DNA of 64,000 nt. It comes from a virus. Every line of letters begins with the position of its first letter. Position 1 is the stretch's first letter. The notes beneath the pieces are model-generated. The model made no database searches. It saw only the letters and a program-made list of their open reading frames with translations, and had not been told where the DNA came from. Shown here piece after piece: positions 17,243-25,805 of the stretch. Where the stretch lies: the IMG/VR virus record IMGVR_UViG_3300027976_000007, positions 78,111-142,110 of that record; one strand, written 5' to 3'. Made by a program: the position numbers and the translations under genes.

Positions 17243-18102
17243 AGGTTGTTTATTTTAAAAAGCTCTTCCATTAAATTCTGATATTGTAGTAAATTAACTA
17301 AATGGTTATTAGTTATTTTCTCTTTAGAATTAACTTCTTGGAGAAGTTTTGATATTTCTTTTATTTTTATTTTTAATGTTGGGTCTTTAACTTTAAATAT
17401 TTCTTTTTTTAAGGAAGTTTTCAGTTCTAAAATCTCTTTATTATAAAAATCTTTAAGTTTAGAAGAATTATCTACAGATTCTATAAACTCCCTTAATATT
17501 TCTTTTTGTTTAGAGTTTAATGATGAATATTTAGTATTAAATTTCTCTAATAAAACATGGTATGTAAGAATTCTTAAATCTTTATCATAGGTTCTAAACT
17601 CAGACATTACATCGGTTTTGATTTTCCCTTTATTTATTTCTTTGGTAGAAGTAAGATATTCTAGTACTAGTATTTTGTTATCTATTATCTGAGTGGGGAG
17701 AACTTTATTGGAGGTATTGTAGATTTCAAATAAAGTATAAAAGGAAGCTAGTTCCTTATAGTTAGAGATGTTAGACTTAAATAATTCATCTACATCATAG
17801 ATTTCCTTCAATTCCTTTATAAGGTTATATTTTTCTTTTCTTAACTTAGTTCTATTGAGACTTTTTGAAGCTTTTAATATAGTATCTATTACCGTAGAAG
17901 CTTTACCTTCACTAAGGTTTTTATATTTAGATAGTATTTCATATAATTTATATTCCTTACCCAACTCTGTATTAGAGAAGTATTTTTTTAATAGAGGAAG
18001 GGATTTTGATTTTACCCCTGAGATAGTATCTGATGTTATTTTTTTCGTTAATAACTCAAATAGAATTCCTGTATTTTTAAATTTAGAATGTTTTATATTC
18101 AT
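17239..18102 (-). CDS. Helical head-module protein of unknown function
   Basis: A 287-residue, Lys/Leu/Ile-rich, almost entirely helical protein beginning MNIKHSKFKNTGILFELLTK. No catalytic motif, membrane segment or signal. It heads a three-gene unit with the 565-residue protein and the gp21 protease, under an ATATTTATAA element 12 bases before the ATG. By position between portal and protease it may be a prohead core component or assembly factor (T4 has small core proteins gp67 and gp68 here), but no similarity to these is claimed. Confidence 0.55.
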   Translation of the reverse strand: MNIKHSKFKNTGILFELLTKKITSDTISGVKSKSLPLLKKYFSNTELGKEYKLYEILSKYKNLSEGKASTVIDTILKASKSLNRTKLRKEKYNLIKELKEIYDVDELFKSNISNYKELASFYTLFEIYNTSNKVLPTQIIDNKILVLEYLTSTKEINKGKIKTDVMSEFRTYDKDLRILTYHVLLEKFNTKYSSLNSKQKEILREFIESVDNSSKLKDFYNKEILELKTSLKKEIFKVKDPTLKIKIKEISKLLQEVNSKEKITNNHLVNLLQYQNLMEELFKINNL

Positions 18103-18114
18103 TTCTATAGTTTC

Positions 18115-18124
18115 TTATAAATAT
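18115..18124 (-). promoter_or_regulatory. Late-type promoter element ATATTTATAA
   Basis: Exact element with preceding AC, between the portal stop and the next ATG, 12 bases upstream of that ATG. It drives the core-protein and protease unit. Confidence 0.6.
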
Positions 18125-18137
18125 GTAAAAGAGGATG

Positions 18138-20042
18138 TTATTTAATATTAGATTCATCTAAAAGCGGAGACGTATCTTCGGGAGATTCAACTAACAAACG
18201 AGTTTTTTCTTGAGGGATTAACTCTAAAGTATCCTTGTAAGATAAATAATGGGATGTTTGTGATTCTAAAGCTAATGGAGATCCACCTTTGGGTTTATAT
18301 TTTAATGGTGATTTTTCATTATTATAATCATTTTTCATCCCTTTCGAACCTAATCTATCATTCCCAAAATTGTCGGCTTGAGTATTTCGTTTAGTTTCAC
18401 TATTCTTAGGTCTACCTAAAGTTTCAGATTTGTTTTCATCATATCCCGGAGGAACGGATCCCGGAACCATTCTTCCTGGACCATACAGACTAGCCAGATC
18501 ATGAGGAGTACCATAAGATTTTCCTGTTTCTAGGGGATCATTACCTTCAGATTCAATTTGAGCCAATCTAAATTTACGATGTGAGTCCTGCATAATCAAA
18601 TCTCTATATTCATCATATTGATCCTCACTCAAATGGAAAATATGTTCATAAATAAAGTCAGTAGGGAATAAGTTTTGTTCTATCATGCTAGCAGCTAACT
18701 CTACCTTAGATTTTAATAATTCTATTCTCTCTTGATCATATATTATTGATGGGGTAGTTAATGAAATTTCAAAGTTTCCTAAATTCTCATCTCTATATCC
18801 TTGCGTGTATAAATGAATAATAGCTATTTTATACAATTCAGAAATAGTTATTCTTTGGATCCTTTCTATTGTTCTAGCGAATCTAATATCTTGGGCTGCC
18901 AATGTAGCTTTACCATCAGTATTTTCATCATATCCCATGAAAGCTTTAGGTACTTTTAAAGCCGCGAATAATTTGTCTCTAAAATATTCTACGTCTACTA
19001 TCCCATCCCATTGCATCCCTTGAGCCGTATCTATTTTTGTTGATGAGTCATTTCCCCTTACGGGGATGTAATAATCTTCTAGTAGGTTTTGAAGATTGAA
19101 TCTTAAATTATAATCTCCAGTTTCTGGATTTATATGGGGAGTTCGTTTCATAGTAGAAACTGTTTTTTCCATAAAAGCATCTACCTCATTTGGAGGGATT
19201 GATCCTACATTTAAATAAAATATTCTTTTTTCTGGTGCTCTTACTATCCTATGGATTAACATAGCATCCTCCATTAGTGTATATTGTTTAAATAATTTTC
19301 TTGCAGGTTCTATATAAGAACGGCCATAAGGTAAATAATTAACATCCGCAAGTAGTCTAAAGTGAGCAATTTCGTAATTATCAAATAAATTGTCGGTTGA
19401 ACCATTATCCTTTGAAGGTTTATAGTTATAGGAAGTATTGGGGCCTTCGGGACTATATCTAAATTGAATTTTGGTAGGGTTTTCTCTATCTCTTCCTTCT
19501 AATCTCTCTATATTAAATGCGGTATAAGGTATTACATTATATACTCCAAATTTTTCAGCAATTTCTAATTTTAGGAAAAAGTCTCCATATTTACACATAT
19601 TTCTTATCCAAGGCCATAAATTGAATTCTATGTTTAAAACATCATAGAATAAATTATATAAGATTTTTTGAATATCTTCATCGGTAGATTTTATTTGTAG
19701 CACCTCCCCCATATCATTTTTTAAAGTAGATTCATCTGCTATAATATCTAAAGCAGAAGCTACTATTGCATCTGTATCCATAGAATCATAATCTGAATAT
19801 AGTTGTGTTCTTATATTCTGGTGGTTTTGGTGGAGTTGATTTCCATATATTGAAGTACCATTTCCTGATGTAAATACTTTGTTGAATCTATCGATTACAG
19901 TATTAGTAGCTACTTGGCCTGATTGTTGTATTTGGTTTATGTCAAATACTTTTAATTGATTTTCCCCATTATTTCTTATGATAACATCAGTAGAGAATAA
20001 TCTTCTAAGTCTTGAGAATAAATCTTTTTTTATAGGATCCAT
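18138..20042 (-). CDS. Portal protein (gp20-like)
   Basis: A 634-residue portal protein (T4 gp20 is 524) forming the dodecameric vertex for packaging and tail attachment. Family features: MDTDAIVASALDIIADESTL (about 87-106), YGRSYIEPARKLFKQYTLME (about 239-258), an RIVRAPEKRIFYLNVGSIPP segment, and NTDGKATLAAQDIRFARTIE (about 373-392). The extra 100 residues are a C-terminal, Pro/Gly/Lys-rich tail, including KYKPKGGSPLALESQ and LLVES, with [LI]-x-E-like sites that could be trimmed by gp21. It follows the terminase gene with a 28-base gap and no clear promoter. Confidence 0.9.
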   Translation of the reverse strand: MDPIKKDLFSRLRRLFSTDVIIRNNGENQLKVFDINQIQQSGQVATNTVIDRFNKVFTSGNGTSIYGNQLHQNHQNIRTQLYSDYDSMDTDAIVASALDIIADESTLKNDMGEVLQIKSTDEDIQKILYNLFYDVLNIEFNLWPWIRNMCKYGDFFLKLEIAEKFGVYNVIPYTAFNIERLEGRDRENPTKIQFRYSPEGPNTSYNYKPSKDNGSTDNLFDNYEIAHFRLLADVNYLPYGRSYIEPARKLFKQYTLMEDAMLIHRIVRAPEKRIFYLNVGSIPPNEVDAFMEKTVSTMKRTPHINPETGDYNLRFNLQNLLEDYYIPVRGNDSSTKIDTAQGMQWDGIVDVEYFRDKLFAALKVPKAFMGYDENTDGKATLAAQDIRFARTIERIQRITISELYKIAIIHLYTQGYRDENLGNFEISLTTPSIIYDQERIELLKSKVELAASMIEQNLFPTDFIYEHIFHLSEDQYDEYRDLIMQDSHRKFRLAQIESEGNDPLETGKSYGTPHDLASLYGPGRMVPGSVPPGYDENKSETLGRPKNSETKRNTQADNFGNDRLGSKGMKNDYNNEKSPLKYKPKGGSPLALESQTSHYLSYKDTLELIPQEKTRLLVESPEDTSPLLDESNIK

Positions 20043-20070
20043 TTTTAATTTTGATTTTAATTTTAGTTTT

Positions 20071-21648
20071 TTATAACAACCATTTAAGGTCTATATTATG
20101 TTCACCTATCTGGGATTTATAGGGGTTTGGGGTATTGGAATTAATAAAACCTCCAGTATATGTGGTTTTATTGGTTCTAATAGAATTTAAAGTAGCCTTA
20201 GCCATATCTAACCCCTGTTGTTGAAATCTTAATGATGTATCTCTTAAAAACATACCTATAGCATAAGATATGACCAAATCATCGTTGTTCCCCGTTCTAG
20301 CTTGAGGCTTCCCATTTTTCCATATAAATACTTTCATTTCACCTAATAATCTTCTAGACCTTATAATAGTGCCTCCATCTTTAACACATTCGACAAATTT
20401 ACTTATACATAAAGGACGAGTTCTGGTGGACATTGTAAACCCAGGAACCATATCAGAACTAGAGTCATAGGATCTTAAATAAGATTCAGATGTAAGTTTC
20501 TCTCCTTTAGGGGAATAGTATAAATTTTTATAATTTAACTCTAATACAGTTTCAATAGTAGCCCAACCTACATTAGCATTTTCTATTACTAATAAAGCGT
20601 TATTATATTCAGTACCTAAAGAAGTTACAAAATGTCCTAACTCTTTAGGGGAAAGTCTTCCCCTATATTCGGCTACTTGGGTATTTGTCTCTATATCTAT
20701 AACATGAGCTGCCGAATTATCCTTCCCATCTCCTCGGGCTACATCAACTAATATTATGTAGTCTTTAGAGTAATCAGGATATTCCCATATCCACAAATCC
20801 TTAGTAGCCCCTCTATATTCTATGGGGTCTTTTATAGTTTCTTTTTCTATTATTTCAAGGAACTCCGCAATGAAAACCGTGTCTCCAGAGTTATTAAAGT
20901 CACAATCACATTCTTGGGCGGCGGTTTTTTCTCCTAACAGATCATCTTGTTCATCTCTCCAAGTTTGGTTTCTTTCAGGATGGACAAACCAAGGGAGTTT
21001 GATGGGTAAAAATTTACCTGTTCCCTTCTTTTGACCTTGTACAGCATCTTCCCACATATCGGAAAACCAATTTCCTATCCCATTTGGGGTTGATAAAACT
21101 ATACATCCTCCCCCGGTAGCTAGAGTTTGTTGAGCCGACCCCCAAGTTTCTTCTATATTATCTATAAAAGCAGCCTCATCTATTACTAGTAGAGATACAG
21201 CTTCAGATCGGGCGGAATCGCTGTTTGATGATTTGGCTTGGATTTTGGATCCATTAGATAGTCTAAGGGATAATTTATTGTTTTCTACAGAGTCTACTTT
21301 CAACCATGAAGGAAGGTTTTCCCACATAAATTGAACTTTAGTTACTAAGTTTTTTGCTGTTATTTGTGTAGTTGCTAGGGCCAGTATATTTTTATCTTTA
21401 TGGAAAGTCATTAACCATAAACTATAACCTGATATTAGGGTGGAGATTCCTAATTGTCTTGATTTTAAAATAAAAACATAAGGGTTATCTTTTACTAAAT
21501 TTAGAGCTTTTTCTTGGAATGGATATAAACCAAACTTAATACGACCCGCTTGAGGATGTTGAATATAGCAGTATTTTTTCATGAAATGGGTCGGATCTTT
21601 CGCACATTTCAAATATTCCTCTCGTATGGCTCTCTTTATATCACTCAT
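20071..21648 (-). CDS. Terminase large subunit (gp17-like)
   Basis: A 525-residue DNA-packaging motor (T4 gp17 is 610). The ATPase half has Walker A KSRQLGIST (62-70), Walker B LLVIDEAAF (153-161) and the coupling segment VLSTPNGIGNWF (184-195). The nuclease half begins at about 295 with ILVDVARGDGKDNSAA, where Asp302 is a likely metal ligand, and LVISYAIGMFLRD near the end supplies another Asp. It acts at the portal. The gene starts 9 bases after the stop of the repeat-bearing protein at 21658. Confidence 0.92.
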   Translation of the reverse strand: MSDIKRAIREEYLKCAKDPTHFMKKYCYIQHPQAGRIKFGLYPFQEKALNLVKDNPYVFILKSRQLGISTLISGYSLWLMTFHKDKNILALATTQITAKNLVTKVQFMWENLPSWLKVDSVENNKLSLRLSNGSKIQAKSSNSDSARSEAVSLLVIDEAAFIDNIEETWGSAQQTLATGGGCIVLSTPNGIGNWFSDMWEDAVQGQKKGTGKFLPIKLPWFVHPERNQTWRDEQDDLLGEKTAAQECDCDFNNSGDTVFIAEFLEIIEKETIKDPIEYRGATKDLWIWEYPDYSKDYIILVDVARGDGKDNSAAHVIDIETNTQVAEYRGRLSPKELGHFVTSLGTEYNNALLVIENANVGWATIETVLELNYKNLYYSPKGEKLTSESYLRSYDSSSDMVPGFTMSTRTRPLCISKFVECVKDGGTIIRSRRLLGEMKVFIWKNGKPQARTGNNDDLVISYAIGMFLRDTSLRFQQQGLDMAKATLNSIRTNKTTYTGGFINSNTPNPYKSQIGEHNIDLKWLL

Positions 21649-21657
21649 AGAGGTTTT

Positions 21658-22575
21658 TTATAGAGAACCTTCTAACTTCTTCTTGGTTTTGGTTAGATCC
21701 TTTAGCTGGTTTAAGTATTTTTCTTTTTTATCCCCTTCAGAACTTTTATATAGTTTAGCTATTTTCTTCATTTTTTCTACCGCAGATTGGAGTTGTAAAG
21801 CGGTATTTGAAGTGGAATCCTTTTTGAAATCTTTCTTTGTTGGTTCTTTTTCGAATTCAGAAGAATCATCATCTTTATCTGCTTTATAATAGTTATCTTC
21901 TATTTCTTCACCCCCATCGTCTTGGTTTTTCTTTTTCCTACCTTCAAACCTCAAAGCTGTAGCTATTTTCCTCATTTTTTCTACCGCAGATTGGAGTTGT
22001 AAAGCGGTATTTGAAGTGGAATCCTTTTTGAAATCTTTCTTTGTTGGTTTTTTTTCGAATTCAGAAGAATCATCATCTTTATCTGCTTTATAATAGTTAT
22101 CTTCTATTTCTTCACCCCCATCGTCTTGGTTTTTCTTTTTCCTACCTTCAAACCTCAAAGCTGTACCGGCACCGGCACCCATATCTTGGAGCAATTTAAC
22201 AAGTTTGTCTAAGAAAGGTTTGGATTTTTTTCCTGCTCTTACTATAGCTTTTATTAATTCGTTCTCATCCGTTATCTCTGGACCGTGTGTTTCTTCAATG
22301 TTTATATCTTTGGTAATTTTTGAAGTTTTTTCAAGTTCCTTATTTAATTCTTTTTGGTTTATTACTTCTTCTTTGGTAGCTTCTTCTAAATCATATTTAC
22401 CTTCTCCAAATTTACCTTTTATCCTATTCATTATACCCTCTATAGCTGTAAAAGAATCATATGGGCTGTATCCATTACGTATAGCTATTTTTTGGATAAA
22501 TTTTATTACTATTTGTTCTAAAGAACCATTAATATTGGATTCTTTGATGGAAGATTTTTTGGAAAGATGTTTCAT
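21658..22575 (-). CDS. Protein with 68-residue tandem duplication, upstream of terminase
   Basis: A 305-residue charged protein. Residues about 138-273 are two tandem copies of a 68-residue unit, from TALRFEGRKKKNQDDGGEEI to SAVEKMRKIA, differing at only a few positions. The N-terminus MKHLSKKSSIKES has an IKE-S site of gp21 type and the end is basic and helical. Small terminase genes often precede gp17, but the sequence shows nothing specific for gp16, so I leave the function open; a packaged or DNA-associated head protein is equally possible. An ATATTTATAA element lies 25 bases before the ATG. Confidence 0.6.
   Translation of the reverse strand: MKHLSKKSSIKESNINGSLEQIVIKFIQKIAIRNGYSPYDSFTAIEGIMNRIKGKFGEGKYDLEEATKEEVINQKELNKELEKTSKITKDINIEETHGPEITDENELIKAIVRAGKKSKPFLDKLVKLLQDMGAGAGTALRFEGRKKKNQDDGGEEIEDNYYKADKDDDSSEFEKKPTKKDFKKDSTSNTALQLQSAVEKMRKIATALRFEGRKKKNQDDGGEEIEDNYYKADKDDDSSEFEKEPTKKDFKKDSTSNTALQLQSAVEKMKKIAKLYKSSEGDKKEKYLNQLKDLTKTKKKLEGSL
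21756..22163 (-). repeat. 204-bp tandem direct duplication within a gene
   Basis: Two directly adjacent copies of 204 bases (21756-21959 and 21960-22163), almost identical at the base level, in frame within the gene at 21658. The few differences include Lys/Glu in the EFEK(K/E)P segment. The low divergence shows a recent event. Confidence 0.95.
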
Positions 22576-22600
22576 AGTTTATTGTAAAAATTAAAGTTTA

Positions 22601-22610
22601 TTATAAATAT
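22601..22610 (-). promoter_or_regulatory. Late-type promoter element ATATTTATAA
   Basis: Exact element 25 bases upstream of the ATG at 22575; its last base overlaps the stop codon of the upstream kinase-like gene. It is the likely start of the terminase-portal transcript. Confidence 0.6.
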
Positions 22611-23140
22611 TACAGAGAGAGTGCATGTTTAATAGAAGATATTCTATCCTCCATACTTCCTTCTATCTTATAGAAGTTTTTGATTCGGTGTTTGTATATG
22701 TTGATTATCCTTTGGATGCTATGGTCTATTTCTTCCCTATATTCAGCATCAGTTTCCCTGACTCCATTATCTTCTATATTTACCCCTTCAGGTGAAACAT
22801 AAAATATATAATCATATTCAGATATGAGATTTTTAGCCATTATACAAAAATCGTCCTTATCATTTGGAGGGATTGATTTGGATAGAAGGGAAAATGCCAT
22901 TACATCTATAATAGTTCTATCGGTAATTATGTTTTCTTCAAGAAGTTCCCTTGACCTTTCTGCGGCAAATATTATTTGTCCTTTAAGGGTTGAGTCTGTA
23001 TTTAAGGGTATTCCTAAATCCCTTAAATATTTAGATCTTTCTGTTGTGAATTTATAATGAGAAAATTCTGGGAGTGATTTTAATTCATTCACCAATGAAG
23101 TTTTCCCTACAGAAACTGTTCCACAAAATCCTATTTTCAT
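22610..23140 (-). CDS. P-loop nucleotide/nucleoside kinase-like protein
   Basis: A 176-residue P-loop protein of the AAA_28/NadR-like kinase type. Walker A is GTVSVGKTS (7-15), followed by KFTTERSKYL and IITDRTIIDVMAFSLL (about 70-86), where the DRT motif resembles the substrate-binding region of deoxynucleoside and ribosylnicotinamide kinases. A YDYIFYVSPEG strand and a REEIDHSIQRII segment complete the fold. It probably phosphorylates a nucleoside or small cofactor in the cytoplasm during infection. The exact substrate cannot be read. It overlaps closely with the following small genes. Confidence 0.65.
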   Translation of the reverse strand: MKIGFCGTVSVGKTSLVNELKSLPEFSHYKFTTERSKYLRDLGIPLNTDSTLKGQIIFAAERSRELLEENIITDRTIIDVMAFSLLSKSIPPNDKDDFCIMAKNLISEYDYIFYVSPEGVNIEDNGVRETDAEYREEIDHSIQRIINIYKHRIKNFYKIEGSMEDRISSIKHALSL

Positions 23141-23143
23141 TAT

Positions 23144-23368
23144 TTATACATTTTGACAATAAATGATAAAGTCATCTATTACTTCTTTACCATGAGAATT
23201 TAAACCTGTTTTATAGGATTCTAAGGTAAGTATAGAATTTTTAGACTCCAAAAGTAAAGGTTTAATATCTAACAGAATAGATTCGTTTATGGATAATTGG
23301 TCTAAAGTATCCCCTGAATATGATATGCTATCATTTATATAATCTTCTATATGATCCGAGTATTTCAT
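23144..23368 (-). CDS. Small acidic protein of unknown function
   Basis: A 74-residue protein, helical and acidic, starting MKYSDHIEDYINDSISYSGD. No motif recognised. Its start lies inside the end of the DUF6884-like gene (38-base overlap), and its stop is three bases before the kinase-like start, so it is in the same transcript. It is kept because the reading frame is open and tightly packed in the operon. Confidence 0.5.
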   Translation of the reverse strand: MKYSDHIEDYINDSISYSGDTLDQLSINESILLDIKPLLLESKNSILTLESYKTGLNSHGKEVIDDFIIYCQNV

Positions 23369-23822
23369 TTAATAAGGTAGTTAGTTTGATGAATGTTTCT
23401 TTTATTTGAGAATTAAGCCATTGGAGTCTTTCTCCCATCCTTTTCCCTTCCATAGGTTTCTCAATATTTTTTTCAGGGATGTATAAAGTTAGGGGTTTTA
23501 TATATTCACTCCCCACAAGAAATATAAATTTATCTTTTTTTAAATCTATACCTTTTTTTATCATTTGGGATGCTACTTTTTTACCCCACTTCTCTTTTTC
23601 TTCTTTAGACATATCCTTTAAAGTAAGATCATAAGGGCCTAATTTCATATCATATGGAACCAAATGATGTTTAGCAGATAATATAAACTTTTTATTAGGT
23701 TTCAAAGACTCACCATAAGCCAAAGTTTTTTGAAACATTGGGGATGGGGAATATAAATCTACAGCTTTAGATACTTTGTCTAGTTTAGATTTAGTACAAC
23801 TTAATAATACAATTCGGGCCAT
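23331..23822 (-). CDS. DUF6884-like protein
   Basis: A 163-residue protein with the DUF6884 pattern: VLLSCTKSKLD at the N-terminus (residues 5-15), a DLYSPSPMFQKTLAYGESL segment, FILSAKHHLVPYDMKLGPYD (about 46-65), and a C-terminal FLVGSEYIKPL strand. The family occurs in phages and mobile elements and is related to the DpdA/tRNA-guanine transglycosylase superfamily fold, but the reaction in this case is unknown. An exact ATATTTATAA element lies 9 bases before the ATG. Confidence 0.65.
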   Translation of the reverse strand: MARIVLLSCTKSKLDKVSKAVDLYSPSPMFQKTLAYGESLKPNKKFILSAKHHLVPYDMKLGPYDLTLKDMSKEEKEKWGKKVASQMIKKGIDLKKDKFIFLVGSEYIKPLTLYIPEKNIEKPMEGKRMGERLQWLNSQIKETFIKLTTLLNEILGSYRRLYK

Positions 23823-23831
23823 ATGTTTTTA

Positions 23832-23841
23832 TTATAAATAT
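23832..23841 (-). promoter_or_regulatory. Late-type promoter element ATATTTATAA
   Basis: Exact element 9 bases upstream of the DUF6884-like ATG, in the 20-base gap after the small gene at 23843. Confidence 0.55.
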
Positions 23842-23842
23842 A

Positions 23843-24046
23843 TTAAGATACTTTTTCAATCAAATTCATAAAAGTCTTCATAATTTGAACTTCATTTATG
23901 AATAACTCTACATTAATCCCTCTAACCCCAACACAAACTGTTGGGGTTTTGTTTGTAGTTAAATTTTTATTTAATCCACTTAGAAAAACCCCATAAAAGG
24001 GTTCTTCCTTTATTGACCGTTTACCAGCTTGAATTATTTCTTCCAA
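23843..24046 (-). CDS. Small protein of unknown function
   Basis: A 67-residue protein, MEEIIQAGKRSIKEEPFYGV at the start, with a compact alpha/beta pattern (TPTVCVGVRGINVELFINEV) and a final helix. No known motif. It lies 11 bases after the DGPA-motif gene in the same transcript, under the TTTG-N20 promoter at 24343. Confidence 0.5.
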   Translation of the reverse strand: MEEIIQAGKRSIKEEPFYGVFLSGLNKNLTTNKTPTVCVGVRGINVELFINEVQIMKTFMNLIEKVS

Positions 24047-24057
24047 ACCATATAGAT

Positions 24058-24321
24058 TTAGTTTCTGGTATCAGACAACTTGCCTTTCATAGATGAATTT
24101 TTGTAGTAAGGCAAACCCTCTCTTTGAGATCTTGCTTCTTTCCATTCATCTTTAGTTTTTTGAAGGCCATAGAGATAATATTCAGCTTTCTTGCTGTTTC
24201 CTTCAGGGGTCAAAGCGGGGCCATCCCATCTGTGAAGTTTTCCATCCCAGATATAAGCTATAGTCCCATCTGCTTTTCTTAATTTCCTACTTTGAGGGAA
24301 TGGTGTTCTTTCCTGTGTCAT
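24058..24321 (-). CDS. Small phage protein with LHRxDGPA motif
   Basis: An 87-residue protein with IAYIWDGKLHRWDGPALTPE (about residues 22-41) and YYLYGLQKTKDEW. The W-D-G-x-L-H-R-x-D-G-P-A pattern is common in phage proteins with short antitoxin-like or MORN-like beta repeats. Its function is unknown. An upstream in-frame ATG at 24354 is rejected because the -7 box of the promoter lies at 24343-24350, downstream of it, so the mRNA cannot include that codon. The ATG at 24321 gives a leader of roughly 15-20 bases. Confidence 0.6.
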   Translation of the reverse strand: MTQERTPFPQSRKLRKADGTIAYIWDGKLHRWDGPALTPEGNSKKAEYYLYGLQKTKDEWKEARSQREGLPYYKNSSMKGKLSDTRN

Positions 24322-24342
24322 ATATACATTTTTGATTATACA

Positions 24343-24374
24343 TAAATATAACATCCTTTCCCCGGGAGGCCAAA
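24343..24374 (-). promoter_or_regulatory. TTTG-N20-TATATTTA promoter
   Basis: Minus strand: TTTG at 24371-24374, exactly 20 bases, then TATATTTA at 24343-24350, with the GATGT extension directly before the box. It matches the Bacteroidota -33/-7 pattern and fixes the start of the downstream gene at 24321. Confidence 0.75.
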
Positions 24375-24390
24375 CAGGGGGGGAAATTTG

Positions 24391-25743
24391 TTATATATCC
24401 TTTAATATTGATTCGGCTGAGTAAATACCTTGGCTCCCACTAACCGTAATACCCCTAGCAGATAAAGCATCACCAACGAAATGAATATTAGGATATTTAG
24501 TTAAGGATAAATCTTTATAGCTGACCAAAGGTTCAGGAGAAAGATATTTGACCTCTGGCATGTATATCCCATAGTCATTCCCTAAGGTTGGGAATACTTC
24601 TTTCATATCTTCTATAAATCCCTCAATGTAAAGGGCATAGTCTCCTAAAGCATCATATAAAGGCTGGATTGAATTAACCACATTACATTTTAAATATTCC
24701 CCTTCTGAATTTTTGGAAGGTTGGCGGTTGTTGTTGGGGGAATAAAATGAACCCATTCCTTTATTTTGGAGAGTTTTTACAGCAGTTCTGGAATACTCAA
24801 AGGGGTTTTCTATGTTTTGAATTTCCATCAATATCCCAAAATTAGTCATATTATTACGATGAGCTTCATCTTTTTTGGCATGTCCATTATAAGAATGATC
24901 CCCGTATGTTTCTTCTATGGCTATATAAGCTGCGTTGTTGTTCGTACAAAAAGTTCTTAACGAAACTCCTTTATCTTCAAATTTTCTATATAATTTGAAA
25001 TCATAACTAATATCAATTAACTTTTGGAAATGATGTTGAGGTGCCTCAAAACGGATCCCTATTTGTACTGATTTAGGTTCAGTTGGTAGGTCGTATTTTT
25101 CTGCTAATTTTTTTCCAAAGTCTATGCCGGATTTACCTACACCAAATATAAGTGTATCGTATTTTAATATCACATTATTGGCCCATTTCATACCTTCGGG
25201 TAAGCTCTCACTATCCATTTTTGCTGTTTTAGGATAATATACTTTATTATTTTCAAAATCAATATCCGTTACTTTAGTCTCCCATTCAAAGTGGACACCT
25301 TTTCCAACTAAATAATCATACCAGTTCTTTGCAATTTCAGATAAGTAATCTGTCCCTATATGCCAAACAGGAAATAACCTTAAACCAAAATAAGGTTTAA
25401 TGAAATCAGGTTCTGTTTCTGGGTTTGAACAATGGACTTCTTTAGGGTTAGGGTGGAATCGTTTGAAATTATTTATCACCTGATCCATCAATTCCATTGC
25501 TTTTTCTTCACCACAATATTTAGATAGTTGACCTCCTATTGAAGTATGATAAGTTAATTTACCATCACTCCAACCTCCAGCTCCTAACATACCTTCCATT
25601 ACCTCACTAGGTAACCTATCATATGGGCCTTTACCCATATCTATTATGGTTATTAGTTCCCCCGGGTAACCATTATCTATTAATTTAGTGGCAGCATTGA
25701 TTCCTGAGACTCCGGCTCCTACAATTACTATTTTTTTATCCAT
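24391..25743 (-). CDS. FAD-dependent dehydrogenase (COG2509-type)
   Basis: A 450-residue flavoprotein. The N-terminal Rossmann motif is VIVGAGVSGINAATKL (6-21). The family signature GMLGAGGWSDGKL (51-63) and the later segments VSLRTFCTNNNAAYIAIEE and YSYNGHAK-like loop are characteristic of COG2509 uncharacterised FAD-dependent dehydrogenases, as is the closing HFVGDALSARGITVSGSQG. Length fits the family. The substrate is unknown. Such enzymes are normally cellular, so this looks like an acquired auxiliary metabolic gene. It has its own TTTG-N20 promoter 20 bases upstream and its codon use looks like the neighbours', suggesting an old acquisition. Confidence 0.85.
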   Translation of the reverse strand: MDKKIVIVGAGVSGINAATKLIDNGYPGELITIIDMGKGPYDRLPSEVMEGMLGAGGWSDGKLTYHTSIGGQLSKYCGEEKAMELMDQVINNFKRFHPNPKEVHCSNPETEPDFIKPYFGLRLFPVWHIGTDYLSEIAKNWYDYLVGKGVHFEWETKVTDIDFENNKVYYPKTAKMDSESLPEGMKWANNVILKYDTLIFGVGKSGIDFGKKLAEKYDLPTEPKSVQIGIRFEAPQHHFQKLIDISYDFKLYRKFEDKGVSLRTFCTNNNAAYIAIEETYGDHSYNGHAKKDEAHRNNMTNFGILMEIQNIENPFEYSRTAVKTLQNKGMGSFYSPNNNRQPSKNSEGEYLKCNVVNSIQPLYDALGDYALYIEGFIEDMKEVFPTLGNDYGIYMPEVKYLSPEPLVSYKDLSLTKYPNIHFVGDALSARGITVSGSQGIYSAESILKDI

Positions 25744-25763
25744 TATTTATTATTTATTATTTA

Positions 25764-25795
25764 TTAATATACGAAAAAAAAATGTGGTCTCCAAA
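25764..25795 (-). promoter_or_regulatory. TTTG-N20-TATATTAA promoter
   Basis: TTTG at 25792-25795, 20 bases (with a run of T), then TATATTAA at 25764-25771, followed by three ATAAT repeats before the flavoprotein ATG at 25743. One base differs from the class consensus in the -7 box. Confidence 0.65.
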
Positions 25796-25805
25796 TTCTG
25801 ATTTT

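Noticed and set aside
24322-24354. Upstream ATG for the LHRxDGPA gene
   Set aside because: It lies upstream of the -7 box of the promoter at 24343, so it would not be in the mRNA.
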